Shown here: piece after piece, positions 7,749-15,815 of the stretch
Layout: each line of letters opens with the position of its first letter
Position numbering within the stretch: position 1 is the first letter of the stretch
From: Methylorubrum suomiense
Lineage (GTDB): Bacteria > Pseudomonadota > Alphaproteobacteria > Rhizobiales > Beijerinckiaceae
DNA: 64,000 nucleotides
Direction of reading: 5' to 3'
NCBI RefSeq assembly: GCF_022179765.1
Contig: NZ_BPRE01000014.1
Span: 102,554 to 166,553 of the forward strand
Position numbers and translations under genes: made by a program
Notes under the pieces: model-generated
Seen by the model: the letters and a program-made list of their open reading frames with translations, nothing else
Database searches by the model: none
What the model was told of the DNA's origin: nothing

Positions 7749-8921
7749 TCAAGGCCTGCCGCGCAGGGAGGCCGGCTGGCCCGGCAGCGCGAGGCGGAAG
7801 CCCGTATCCCGGATCGCATCCCCCTCGATGCGATACACGCCGAGACTGCGATCGGTGTAGTTGCCGATATAGACGTATTCCCCGCTCGGATCGAAGGCGA
7901 TGCCCTGGACCACGGCACCGGCGGGGGCCTCGCCGAGGAAGCGCAGCCGTCCCTCGGGCCGGATCGCCACCAGCACAGCGGCGCTGCCGGGCGTGTAGGC
8001 GGGGCTCGCCTGTGCCGCCGCGGAACCCTTCACGACGGCGATGGCCGCATGACGCCCGTCCGGGCTGATCGCGAGGGTCTCGGCGGTATCGCCGACCCCG
8101 AGATGATCGAGCACGACCGGCCGCGCGGGGTCGGCCCGGATCAGCGCGACGGTGTCGGCATGGCCGTCGCTCGGCGCGGGGCCGGTGTTGCCGGAGAGCG
8201 CGAAGGCCCCGTCCGGCGTCACCTCCAGGCCGTAGGTGCCAGGCCCCACCGGCATGTCGAGGGCGGGATCGTAGCGCCACTGTCCGTCCGTGAGGGTGAG
8301 GACGCCGATCGTGCCGGACTTGTTCTTGGCCACATAGGCGCGCTGCCCATCCGGCGCGAGGGCCACGGCGGCAGCCTCCGCCCCGACATCCACCTCGGCC
8401 ACGACGCGCACGGTCCGATCACCGATCGCCAGGACCGACACGCTGCGGCCCTCCCGGTTGGCGACTAGCGCGACACCGCCGGCTCTGGCGATCGCCAGCC
8501 CCGAGGGCTGCCGGCCGACGCGGATCGTCTCGATCAGCACAGGCGGTTCGGCCGCGAGATCGACCACGTGCAGGCGGTCATCGGCCTGCGCCCACCAGTT
8601 CTCGCCCTCCTGCCGCATGGTCACGGGGCTGGTGATCAGGCCGAGGCGGCCGTCCGGTGTGATCTGCAGGTTGGTCGGCGGCCCGTAGACCGAGGTGTCC
8701 AGCCCCAGCACGTGGGCGAGACGCGGCCGAGCCGGATCCGAGATGTCGATGACGGCGAGCCCGTCATGCCCGTTCGGCCCGTTCACCGAGCCCTCGCGCC
8801 GGAAGAACGTCTTTCCGTCGAGGCCCGCGATCAGGAAGGCCCGCCCCTCCGCGGCCCGGGATTCCCCGGCCAGCAGAAGGACCGAGAGCAGGCCCATGGC
8901 CCAGAATCCGCCGCCCCGCAT
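7749..8921 (-). CDS. Exported beta-propeller (YVTN/YncE-like) protein
   Basis: A 390-residue protein with a Sec signal peptide (residues 1-25, hydrophobic AMGLLSVLLLAG, cleavage after SRA) followed by repeated propeller blades. The repeats show the TPDGRLGLI, APDGQRAYVA, TPDGAFALSG, SPDGRHAAIA and DPSGEYVYIG pattern of YVTN/lactonase-like seven-bladed propellers. Such proteins are periplasmic; some are lactonases and many have no known activity. No catalytic set is evident. ATG 8921 is chosen over the longer frame to 9011 because it starts exactly at the signal peptide and has a GGGGGAA site in front. It lies downstream of, and co-oriented with, the pit phosphate genes after a gap of about 100 bases; a functional link is not shown. 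Confidence 0.8.
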   Translation of the reverse strand: MRGGGFWAMGLLSVLLLAGESRAAEGRAFLIAGLDGKTFFRREGSVNGPNGHDGLAVIDISDPARPRLAHVLGLDTSVYGPPTNLQITPDGRLGLITSPVTMRQEGENWWAQADDRLHVVDLAAEPPVLIETIRVGRQPSGLAIARAGGVALVANREGRSVSVLAIGDRTVRVVAEVDVGAEAAAVALAPDGQRAYVAKNKSGTIGVLTLTDGQWRYDPALDMPVGPGTYGLEVTPDGAFALSGNTGPAPSDGHADTVALIRADPARPVVLDHLGVGDTAETLAISPDGRHAAIAVVKGSAAAQASPAYTPGSAAVLVAIRPEGRLRFLGEAPAGAVVQGIAFDPSGEYVYIGNYTDRSLGVYRIEGDAIRDTGFRLALPGQPASLRGRP

Positions 8922-9020
8922 CGCTTCCCCCTGCCGGCCCGCCGGAACAGTCTTCTCCTCATCTTTGTGCCGGCCTGCGGCCCGACCGTCGACCGCCGCG
9001 CCTTGCGGCACCGCGACGCC

Positions 9021-10040
9021 TCAAGGCGCGACGAGTGTCGTGAGCAGATAGCAGCCTGCGGCGATTCCCGCGGCGGCCGGCAGGGTGACCACCCAGGCGA
9101 TCACGATGTTGCCGGCCACGCCCCAGCGTACCGCCGAGGCGCGCCGCGCCGCGCCGACACCGACGATGGCCCCCGTGATGGTGTGGGTCGTCGAGACCGG
9201 CACGCCGAGCCAGGTGGCGAGGAACAGGGTGATGGCGCCGCCGGTCTCGGCGCAGAAGCCCTGCATCGGGTTGAGCCGGGTGATGCGCGAACCCATCGTG
9301 TGCACGATGCGCCAGCCGCCCGAGAGGGTGCCTAGTGCCATCGCGGATTGGCAGGCCAGCACCACCCAGAGCGGGACGTGGAAGTCGTTCCCGAGATGCC
9401 CCTGCGCGTAGAGCAGCACCGCGATGATGCCCATCGTCTTCTGGGCGTCGTTGCCGCCATGCCCGAGCGAGTAGAGCGAGGCCGAGACGAATTGCAGTCC
9501 GCGGAACGTGCGATCCACCCCGAACGGCGTCGCCCGCACGCAGGCCCACGACACGGCGAGAACGAGCAGCAGCGCCAGAATGAAGCCCAGCAGCGGCGAG
9601 AGCACGATGGCCGCCACGGTCTTGCCGAGACCGGACCAGACGACGACGCTCGGACCGGCCTTGGTGATGCCGGCGCCGACGAGGCCGCCGATCAGAGCGT
9701 GCGAAGAGCTCGACGGAATTCCGAAGATCCAGGTCGCCACGTTCCAGACGATGGCGCCGATCAGCGCGCTGAGGATCACCTGCGGATCGACGATGCCGGC
9801 ATCGACGATCCCCGTGCCGAGCGTCTGCGCCACGTGCAGGCCGAAGAACAGGAACGCGATGAAGTTGAAGAAGGCTGCCCAGAGCACCGCGTATTGCGGG
9901 CGCAGCACGCGGGTCGAGACAATAGTGGCAATGGAGTTCGCCGCGTCGTGCAGGCCGTTGAGGAAATCGAAGAGCAGTGCGATCCCGATGAGGGCGATCA
10001 GGTAGGGCAGCGCGAGCGTGGCGGTGTCCATGCGCGTCAC
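9021..10040 (-). CDS. pit: Low-affinity inorganic phosphate transporter, Pit family
   Basis: A 339-residue inner-membrane protein with about ten transmembrane segments. It carries the two Pit signature repeats: FDFLNGLHDAANSIATIVSTRVL near the N-terminus and YSLGHGGNDAQKTMGIIAVLL in the middle. Later come GVPVSTTHTITGAIVG and the earlier SSSHALIGGLVGAG, the paired substrate-site loops of the PiT superfamily. It moves phosphate, usually as a metal-phosphate complex, with protons. The start is taken as GTG 10040, because that GTG shares its last bases with the stop of the upstream DUF47 gene (GTGA overlap, translational coupling); ATG 10031 is an alternative. The DUF47-pit pair is a conserved unit. 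Confidence 0.9.
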   Translation of the reverse strand: MTRMDTATLALPYLIALIGIALLFDFLNGLHDAANSIATIVSTRVLRPQYAVLWAAFFNFIAFLFFGLHVAQTLGTGIVDAGIVDPQVILSALIGAIVWNVATWIFGIPSSSSHALIGGLVGAGITKAGPSVVVWSGLGKTVAAIVLSPLLGFILALLLVLAVSWACVRATPFGVDRTFRGLQFVSASLYSLGHGGNDAQKTMGIIAVLLYAQGHLGNDFHVPLWVVLACQSAMALGTLSGGWRIVHTMGSRITRLNPMQGFCAETGGAITLFLATWLGVPVSTTHTITGAIVGVGAARRASAVRWGVAGNIVIAWVVTLPAAAGIAAGCYLLTTLVAP

Positions 10041-10693
10041 ACGTTCTCGATCACGATGCCACTGATCTCGTTGGCGACATCTTCGAAGCGATCAACGACG
10101 TCCTCCAGATGTCCGTAGATCTCGGCCCCGATGATGTAGGCCATGGCGTCGCCGTCCCCGCCATCCTGGCGATGGGCTTGGTAGAGGCGCTTCAGGCCGC
10201 GCTGCTCGAGGTCGTCGGAGCGACCCTCGACTCGGGTGATCGCTTCGGTGATCTGGTTGATGCGGGCCGCGTGGGTGCCGACCGCGCTGAGCAACGGCAC
10301 CACTTCGACGGTAAGCCGCGCGGCCTCGACGACCGTGCCGCCCATCTCCTGCATCAGCGGATCGAACGACCGCAATTCGTAGAGCTGGATCGCCTTGACC
10401 GTCTTATTCATCTGGTCGACGGCATCGTCCATCGACTGGATCAAGTCCTTGATGTCACCGCGGTCGAAGGGGGTGATGAAACTACGGCGCACGGCGAGCA
10501 GAACCTCGGCGGTGATCGCGTCGGCCTCGCGTTCCTGTTCGACGACGGTCTGGCAATGGCGCGACACGTCGTTTCCACCCTGCAACACGCCGTGCAGTGC
10601 CTCGGCGGCGGCGATCAGGGTGTGAGAGTGACGCTCGAAGAGGTCGAAGAAGCGATCCTCTCGCGGCATCAAAGCGCGAAACCAGCCCAGCAT
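10037..10693 (-). CDS. DUF47 (PhoU-like) Pit accessory protein
   Basis: A 218-residue all-helical protein of the DUF47/PhoU-like family. It starts MLGWFRALMPREDRFFDLFERHS, the conserved N-terminal helix of the family, and has the E/D-rich segments expected of a metal-binding PhoU-like bundle (TVVEQEREADAI, QSMDDAVDQMNKT, EDVVDRFEDVANEI). DUF47 proteins are cytoplasmic partners of Pit transporters and probably regulate phosphate uptake. The stop codon overlaps the GTG of pit by four bases, supporting joint expression. Confidence 0.88.
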   Translation of the reverse strand: MLGWFRALMPREDRFFDLFERHSHTLIAAAEALHGVLQGGNDVSRHCQTVVEQEREADAITAEVLLAVRRSFITPFDRGDIKDLIQSMDDAVDQMNKTVKAIQLYELRSFDPLMQEMGGTVVEAARLTVEVVPLLSAVGTHAARINQITEAITRVEGRSDDLEQRGLKRLYQAHRQDGGDGDAMAYIIGAEIYGHLEDVVDRFEDVANEISGIVIENV

Positions 10694-10781
10694 TCCCGAC
10701 CTGCGCCTCCGGCGACCCTAGGGCCACCATATAGAAGCCGGCTAACGTCGAGCGAGGGGTGGGACTCGGTGCGGCTCCGGT

Positions 10782-10800
10782 GGCTCCGCAATGCGGAGCC
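10782..10800 (-). terminator. Strong hairpin downstream of the acetyltransferase
   Basis: Perfect 8-base stem (GGCTCCGC / GCGGAGCC) with a 3-base loop. It lies between the acetyltransferase stop (10878) and the DUF47 start (10693), both on the minus strand. There is no T-run, so it may be a weak terminator or only a stable RNA end. Confidence 0.35.
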
Positions 10801-10877
10801 CCCACGATGCCAGGAAGGGGCGAAGCGAAGCCCCGCCGCCCGACCGAAGCTCCGTCGCTCAGGCCGACGGCGCGGTC

Positions 10878-11435
10878 TCAAGCGGCCTGTCGTCGTGCCG
10901 CGATTCCGGCGACCTCGGCAGCGATCTCCGGCAGGGGGGCGAGGCGACCGGTGGCGTGAAGCACGCCCAGGGCGCCGTCGAGGGCACCCGGCGCGAGATC
11001 GAGCCCGAGGAAGCGCGCGCGCTCGAACGGGCCGGGCATCGCGAGTTCGGCCACCCGTTCCGGCGCGAAGCCGAAGCGGGCGTAATAGGGCGCATCGCCC
11101 ACGAGCAGCACGGCGCTGTGGCCGAGATCGGCCGCGCGGGTGAGCGCCGTGCGCATCAGGGCGCCGCCGAGGCCTACGCCCTGGAGAGCCGGATCGACCG
11201 CGAGCGGGCCGAGCAGCAAAGCCGGACGGCCGCAGCCGGTCGCGACGTCCCACAGGCGAACGGTGCCGACGAGGGTTTCGCCGCGCGTCGCGGTCAGGGC
11301 GAGGCCCTGCGCGGGCAGACGGCCCTCGCGCAGGCGCTGCGAGGTCTTCAGGACGCGTGCCGGGCCGAAGCAGGCATCGAGCAGGCGCTCGCGCGCGGCG
11401 ACGTCCGAGGCGATCTCATCACGGATCTGGATCAT
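10878..11435 (-). CDS. GNAT-family N-acetyltransferase
   Basis: A 185-residue protein with the GNAT core. Motif A is LLLGPLAVDPALQGVGLGGALMRTAL (about residues 73-98), where the VGLGGAL turn binds the pyrophosphate of acetyl-CoA. It is followed by AVLLVGDAPYYARFGFAPE, the YYARFGF pattern found in the YhbS-like subgroup. YhbS-type proteins acetylate small molecules or act in RNA-linked complexes; the substrate here is unknown. ATG 11435 has GGGAGGGT upstream and is preferred to the longer frame beginning at 11486. It follows the decarboxylase gene on the same strand after about 150 bases, so co-transcription is possible. Confidence 0.8.
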   Translation of the reverse strand: MIQIRDEIASDVAARERLLDACFGPARVLKTSQRLREGRLPAQGLALTATRGETLVGTVRLWDVATGCGRPALLLGPLAVDPALQGVGLGGALMRTALTRAADLGHSAVLLVGDAPYYARFGFAPERVAELAMPGPFERARFLGLDLAPGALDGALGVLHATGRLAPLPEIAAEVAGIAARRQAA

Positions 11436-11586
11436 GGCCGTACCCTCCCAAACTCGCCGTTCGGCGGGAAGAAACAGCCCTCGCACCTGCGCGGGGCGCA
11501 GGCCGTCCGGGACACGTCGATGGCGCGTCCCGTGGGACGCGCGGGCTTTCTGACGCGGAACGCGTGAACGGAGGCTGAGCGCGGGC

Positions 11587-12753
11587 TCAGATCACGATCT
11601 GCTCGAGGGGCGGGAAGCCGTTGAAGGCCACCGCCGCGTAGGTCGTGGTGTAGGCGCCCGTGCCCTCGATCCACACCTTGTCGCCGATCGAGAGCGAGAC
11701 CGGCAGCGGGTAGTGATTCTTCTCGTAGAGCACGTCGACCGAGTCGCAGGTCGGACCGGCGACGACGCAGGGGCTCATGCGGTCCTCGTCGTGGTCGGTT
11801 CGGATGGCGTAGCGGATCGACTCGTCCATGGTCTCGGCGAGGCCGCCGAACTTGCCGATATCGAGATAGACCCAGCGCACCTCGTCCTCGGCCTCGGACT
11901 TCCGGGAGACCAGCACCACCTCCGCCTCGATCAGCCCGGCATTGCCGACCATGCCCCGGCCCGGCTCGATGATGGTCTCGGGAATCCGGTTGCCGAAATG
12001 CTTGGTGAGCGCGCGGAAGATCGCGTCGCCGTAGGATTCCACGCCCGGCACCGCCTTGAGGTACTTGGTCGGGAAGCCGCCGCCGAGATTGACCATCGAC
12101 AGGCTGATGCCGCGGAGCGCGCATTCCTGGAAGATCATCGAGGCGGAGGCGAGCGCCCCGTCCCAGGCTTCCGTGTTGGCCTGCTGCGAGCCGACATGGA
12201 ACGAGACGCCGTAGGCATGAAGCCCGTGCCGGTGGGCGTGCTCCAGCACGTTCACCGCCATCTCCGGCTCGCAGCCGAACTTGCGCGAGAGGGGCCAATC
12301 CGCGCCCGCGCCGTCGCACAGGATGCGGCAGAAGACCTGCACGTCGGCAGCCGTCACGCCGGCCTCACCGGCGGCGCGGACGATCTTCTCCACCTCGGCC
12401 TGGCAATCGACGGCGAAGAGCCGGATGCCGAGCTTCAGCGCGCGCACGACGTCGCGCTCCTTCTTGATGGTGTTGCCGAAGGAGATGCGCTCGGCCGTGG
12501 CACCGGCGGCGAGCGCCATCTCGATCTCGGCGACCGAGGCGGTGTCGAAGCAGGAGCCCATCTCGGCGAGCAGGCGCAGGACCTCCGGGGCCGGGTTCGC
12601 CTTCACGGCGTAGAACACGCGGGTATCCGGCAGGGCGCGGGCGAACTGCGAGAAGTTCTCGCGCACGACCTCAAGGTCGAGCACCATCACCGGACCCTCG
12701 TCCCGGCCGAGGTCACGGCGCGCGCGCAGGTAATCGCGGATGCGATCGGTCAT
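11587..12753 (-). CDS. Ornithine/lysine decarboxylase, alanine-racemase-fold PLP type
   Basis: A 388-residue group IV decarboxylase. The PLP lysine is Lys51 in FYAVKANP; the phosphate-binding loop is EPGRGMVGNAG; the glycine-rich LGGGFPTKY and the HVGSQQ segments are conserved; and GPTCDSVD carries the catalytic cysteine and the aspartate that contacts the substrate amino group. It makes putrescine from ornithine (and may make cadaverine from lysine), the first step of alphaproteobacterial polyamine synthesis. ATG 12753 follows a GGGGA site. The gene has a leader of nearly 480 bases with its own promoter candidate and an arginine-rich upstream ORF, so expression is probably controlled after transcription starts. 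Ornithine and lysine preference cannot be separated by eye. Confidence 0.9.
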   Translation of the reverse strand: MTDRIRDYLRARRDLGRDEGPVMVLDLEVVRENFSQFARALPDTRVFYAVKANPAPEVLRLLAEMGSCFDTASVAEIEMALAAGATAERISFGNTIKKERDVVRALKLGIRLFAVDCQAEVEKIVRAAGEAGVTAADVQVFCRILCDGAGADWPLSRKFGCEPEMAVNVLEHAHRHGLHAYGVSFHVGSQQANTEAWDGALASASMIFQECALRGISLSMVNLGGGFPTKYLKAVPGVESYGDAIFRALTKHFGNRIPETIIEPGRGMVGNAGLIEAEVVLVSRKSEAEDEVRWVYLDIGKFGGLAETMDESIRYAIRTDHDEDRMSPCVVAGPTCDSVDVLYEKNHYPLPVSLSIGDKVWIEGTGAYTTTYAAVAFNGFPPLEQIVI

Positions 12754-13231
12754 CGGTCGTCCCCACCACAGGTTCGAGGCGCCATCCGTGGGCGCGAGAT
12801 CGAATCGAGACGACCCGTCGGGATCGTCGGCGTCAGGGGGCGATGCGTCGCGTCCGTCCACGCGCTTTGGAGACGCGGGATCGGCCACGAGTGCAGAGCA
12901 CCCGGAAGCTGCCGTGGATTGGATGGGGAAACCCCAACCGCACGCCGGGCAAGGAGAAACAAGCCTCTTCGGTGTCGGCCTTTGGAGGGCCGACGAGACC
13001 AAAAAAGCCCGTTCGTCGTTGCTTTAAGCTGCGTCCCCCGTGGAGAGCGGGGTTCGCCGGTTTCGCCTCCGGCTGCCGGTTGTTGTTAGGGTCTGGTGTT
13101 GCCACCCGGATGCCGGCCGTAGGGATCCACCCCTTGCGACCATCGATCCTTTAAGACCCCTGGCGGCTGTCCGGCAGTTGACCGGATGCCCACCAACCGG
13201 CACGCGGCCACAGGCACGTGCGAAATTGGGC
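12754..13231 (-). promoter_or_regulatory. Long 5' leader of the ornithine decarboxylase gene, possible speF-type RNA
   Basis: From the inferred transcription start (near 13231) to the decarboxylase ATG is about 478 bases with no convincing ordinary gene. The leader has several stable stems, including a 7-base stem at 12974-12994 and a CCCCG/CGGGG stem near 13034-13052, a TTTTTT run on the minus strand at 13006-13001, and a 39-codon ORF with a good ribosome site. The speF RNA motif is established upstream of alphaproteobacterial ornithine decarboxylase genes and is several hundred bases long. I infer, but cannot confirm by eye, that this leader belongs to that family. Confidence 0.45.
13024..13143 (-). 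CDS. Candidate 39-residue leader peptide upstream of ornithine decarboxylase
   Basis: An ATG at 13143-13141 is preceded at good distance by AAAGGA and opens 39 codons ending in TAA at 13026-13024. The middle reads TTTGSRRRNRRTP, an Arg cluster encoded partly by codons rare in this genome (AGG, CGA). Leader peptides that sense ornithine or arginine-related supply control decarboxylase genes in enterobacteria (speFL). A similar role here is an inference from position, ribosome site and composition. The codon use is otherwise poor for this organism, so the ORF may instead be an accident inside a structured RNA. Confidence 0.3.
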   Translation of the reverse strand: MVARGGSLRPASGWQHQTLTTTGSRRRNRRTPLSTGDAA

Positions 13232-13237
13232 GAGGCG

Positions 13238-13266
13238 GATATACGCAGCGTAACGGGGTGAAACAA
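13238..13266 (-). promoter_or_regulatory. Promoter candidate for the decarboxylase leader
   Basis: On the minus strand TTGTTT (13266-13261) and TATATC (13243-13238) are separated by exactly 17 bases, a good match to the housekeeping promoter pattern. It is in the only relatively AT-rich part of the region. Transcription would start near 13231 and give a leader of nearly 480 bases. Confidence 0.5.
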
Positions 13267-13589
13267 GTGGCTTCCCACACCTTTAGCCGGCGTTTCCCCA
13301 TAGCCTCACGCGATTGTGGCCGACCCGCATCAGTCGGTGTTTCGCCGCTGGGCTCACGCGTCGGCGGCCGCATCCCACGGCTCAGAGCCTCTCGCTCCGC
13401 TCGACGGCGGGGCAGAGCCGACGCTGCTGCGGCGCTCGCCCGAACATCGGCGATGCCGCCCGATCCATGGGCATGGCCCCGCAGCGTTCGGTAGCAGCCC
13501 TTTCCAAGGACGCGCGGACGGTCCATTGAACCGGGCCGAAGCTTGGCCCGCATCGTCATACGGGCCGACATGCCGAGCTGCAGGGAGTC

Positions 13590-15146
13590 ATGACCGAGCC
13601 GTCCCGCCGCGCCGTCGTCTCAGGCCTCGCCGCCGGCTTGGCCGGTCTTCCCATCACCGCTCTGGGGCAGGCACGGCCCTTCAGCTTCGCCACGGTCGAG
13701 GACGAGGCCCGAAGCCTCGCCGCCGCGCCCTACGACGCGACCGTGCCGCCCCTGCCCGACATCTTGGCCAAACTCGATTACGACGCGTGGCGCGACATCC
13801 GCTTCCGGCCGGACCGCGCTTTCCGGGTCGGCGCCGACGGGCGCTTCCGGCTCCAGCTGTTTCATCTCGGCTTCCTGTATCCGCGCCCGGTGGCTGTCAG
13901 TCTCGTGCGCGACGGAACCGCGACCCCGATCACGTACGATCCGGCCCTGTTCGATTTCGGCCGGACCAAACTCGACGCGCCGCTGCCGGGCGATCTCGGC
14001 TTTGCCGGCATTCGCCTTCACACCGCCCTCAACCGTCCGGACGTAATCGACGAGCTGATCGTCTTCGTCGGCGCGAGCTACTTCCGCTTCCTCGGCCAGG
14101 ACCAGCTCTACGGCCTCTCGGCGCGCGCCCTGGCGGTGAACACCGAGGCCGCGGGCGGGCCCGAGGAATTCCCGGTCTTCCGCGCATTCTGGATCGAGGC
14201 GGACGGCGAGCCGGGCACCTGCACGATCCACGCGCTTCTCGACGGGCCATCGCAGGCGGGCGCCTACCGATTCATCGTACGGCCGGGCGCGCAGACCACG
14301 GTGTCGGTGACCGCGACGCTGTTCCCGCGTCGGCCGCTGGCCGATGCCGGCCTCGCGCCGCTCACTTCCATGTACTTCATCGGCGAGACCGACCGGGGAC
14401 ACAGCGACGATTACCGGCCCGAACTGCACGATTCGGACGGTCTCCAGATCGCGGCGGGCTCCGGCGAGTGGCTCTGGCGGCCGCTGGACAATCCGGGGGG
14501 ACGACGGATCTCCACGTTCTCCGTCGCCTCGCCGCGGGGCTTCGGCCTGATGCAGCGCGACCGATCCTTTGCCAGCTATCAAGATCTTGAGGCGGGTTAC
14601 GAGCGTCGTCCCGGCTACTTCGTCGAACCCGAGGGCGATTGGGGCGAGGGCAGCGTCGTCCTGATGGAGTTGCCGACCGACAACGAGACCGCCGACAACA
14701 TCGTCGCCTTCTGGCGACCGAAGATTCCCTTCCCGCCCGGTAAGCCGGCACGCTTCGCCTACCGGATCCGGGCGATCGGCGCCGGCGATCTTCATCCCAA
14801 CGGTCAGGTGGTCAACACTTTCCTGGCCACACCTGCCGCCAGCGGCGCCCCGCGCAAGGAGGGCGATCCGGATGGCCGCCTCGCCCGTCGCTTCCTCATC
14901 GATTTCGGCGGGGGCAGTCTGGATCGGCGCGCCGCAGGAGCCCCGCCGCCGGAGGTCGTGGCGAGCGCGAGCATCGGACGCATCGTCGCCACCTCGATCG
15001 TGCCGAACCCGCATATCGGCGGTTTCCGCGTCGCCGTCGACATACGCCTCGATGCCCCGGGGACGACGGAGTTGCGGGCCTTCCTGCGCGACAAGGGTGG
15101 CGAGGCGCTGACCGAGACATGGACCTTCCCCTGGAGCGCCGCGTGA
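13590..15146 (+). CDS. opgG: Periplasmic glucan biosynthesis protein OpgG/MdoG
   Basis: A 518-residue periplasmic protein of the MdoG/OpgG family, needed for osmoregulated periplasmic glucan backbone assembly. The N-terminus SRRAVVSGLAAGLAGLPITALGQA is a signal peptide with a twin arginine, so Tat export is likely. Mature segments match the family: PFSFATVEDEARSLAAAPY, YDAWRDIRFRPDRAF, FHLGFLYPRPV, GASYFRFLGQDQLYGLSARALAVNT and the C-terminal Ig-like half with LPTDNETADNIVAFWRP. ATG 13590 has AGGGAG upstream. No glucosyltransferase (opgH) gene follows; an acetyltransferase gene overlaps the end by four bases. It therefore may be one of several OpgG/D paralogues in the genome. Confidence 0.9.
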   Translation: MTEPSRRAVVSGLAAGLAGLPITALGQARPFSFATVEDEARSLAAAPYDATVPPLPDILAKLDYDAWRDIRFRPDRAFRVGADGRFRLQLFHLGFLYPRPVAVSLVRDGTATPITYDPALFDFGRTKLDAPLPGDLGFAGIRLHTALNRPDVIDELIVFVGASYFRFLGQDQLYGLSARALAVNTEAAGGPEEFPVFRAFWIEADGEPGTCTIHALLDGPSQAGAYRFIVRPGAQTTVSVTATLFPRRPLADAGLAPLTSMYFIGETDRGHSDDYRPELHDSDGLQIAAGSGEWLWRPLDNPGGRRISTFSVASPRGFGLMQRDRSFASYQDLEAGYERRPGYFVEPEGDWGEGSVVLMELPTDNETADNIVAFWRPKIPFPPGKPARFAYRIRAIGAGDLHPNGQVVNTFLATPAASGAPRKEGDPDGRLARRFLIDFGGGSLDRRAAGAPPPEVVASASIGRIVATSIVPNPHIGGFRVAVDIRLDAPGTTELRAFLRDKGGEALTETWTFPWSAA

Positions 15147-15640
15147 GCCGCAACGGCCATGCCCCCGCCGGGCTCGACGTGACGATCCGGCCGGCCCGGC
15201 TCGCCGATCTCGATGCCCTAGTAGCCCTGGAACACGCGGCCTTCGCCACCGACCGAGCCGAGCGTCGGGCGATCCGCCATGCTCTCGGCTCGCCTAGCAT
15301 GAGCCTGCTCGCGGCGGTCGCGCAGGATGCGGGCGAGGAGATCCTCGTCGGCGCCGCGACCCTGGAGCGGCGGCGCACGAGCCTCGTCGCCCGGCTCTCC
15401 TCGATCGCCGTTTCGCCGGCGCGGGCCGGCCACGGCCTCGGCAGCCTCCTGCTCGACGCGGCCGAGACCGATACCCTCGACCACGACCGCAGACGCCTGC
15501 GCCTGGAGGTTCGGGCGGACAACGGAGCCGGCATCCGCCTCTACGAGCGGCACGGCTATACCCGCTACGGCACCAAGCCCGACTATTACGAAGATGGCAT
15601 GGAAGCGTGGTGCTACGAGAAGGTGTTGGCCCCGCGCTGA
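15143..15640 (+). CDS. GNAT-family acetyltransferase (RimI-like)
   Basis: A 165-residue GNAT protein. Motif A is IAVSPARAGHGLGSLLLDAAE, with the acetyl-CoA loop GHGLGS. Motif B is RLRLEVRADNGAGIRLYERHGY, the RimI-like N-x-x-A/G-x-x-L-Y-x-x-x-G-Y pattern. The C-terminus YYEDGMEAWCYEK also resembles RimI-type enzymes and peptide-AlaN acetyltransferases of alphaproteobacteria. Such proteins often acetylate protein N-termini or small amines. GTG 15143 overlaps the opgG stop by four bases (GTGA), so I prefer it to the ATG at 15119, which would overlap by 28. It is probably translationally coupled to opgG; a link to glucan decoration is not supported. Confidence 0.8.
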   Translation: MSRNGHAPAGLDVTIRPARLADLDALVALEHAAFATDRAERRAIRHALGSPSMSLLAAVAQDAGEEILVGAATLERRRTSLVARLSSIAVSPARAGHGLGSLLLDAAETDTLDHDRRRLRLEVRADNGAGIRLYERHGYTRYGTKPDYYEDGMEAWCYEKVLAPR

Positions 15641-15815
15641 AGCGGCGCAGGGGGAACCGCCCTTCAGGATCGGGCTTTCATCCTCATTCACGCTGCACCG
15701 CAACCGACAACGTGCGCCAGCGCACTGGCATCCCTCACCGATGGGACCACGTTGCGGGTATCTACCCGCGTCCCCGGCTGCCCGCCGGTGTCGTCCTTGA
15801 TCCAAAGAGAGCCGA

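Noticed and set aside
12833..13105. 90-codon minus-strand frame in the decarboxylase leader
   Set aside because: GTG start without a ribosome site, low-quality codon use and overlap with predicted stems; likely structured leader RNA.
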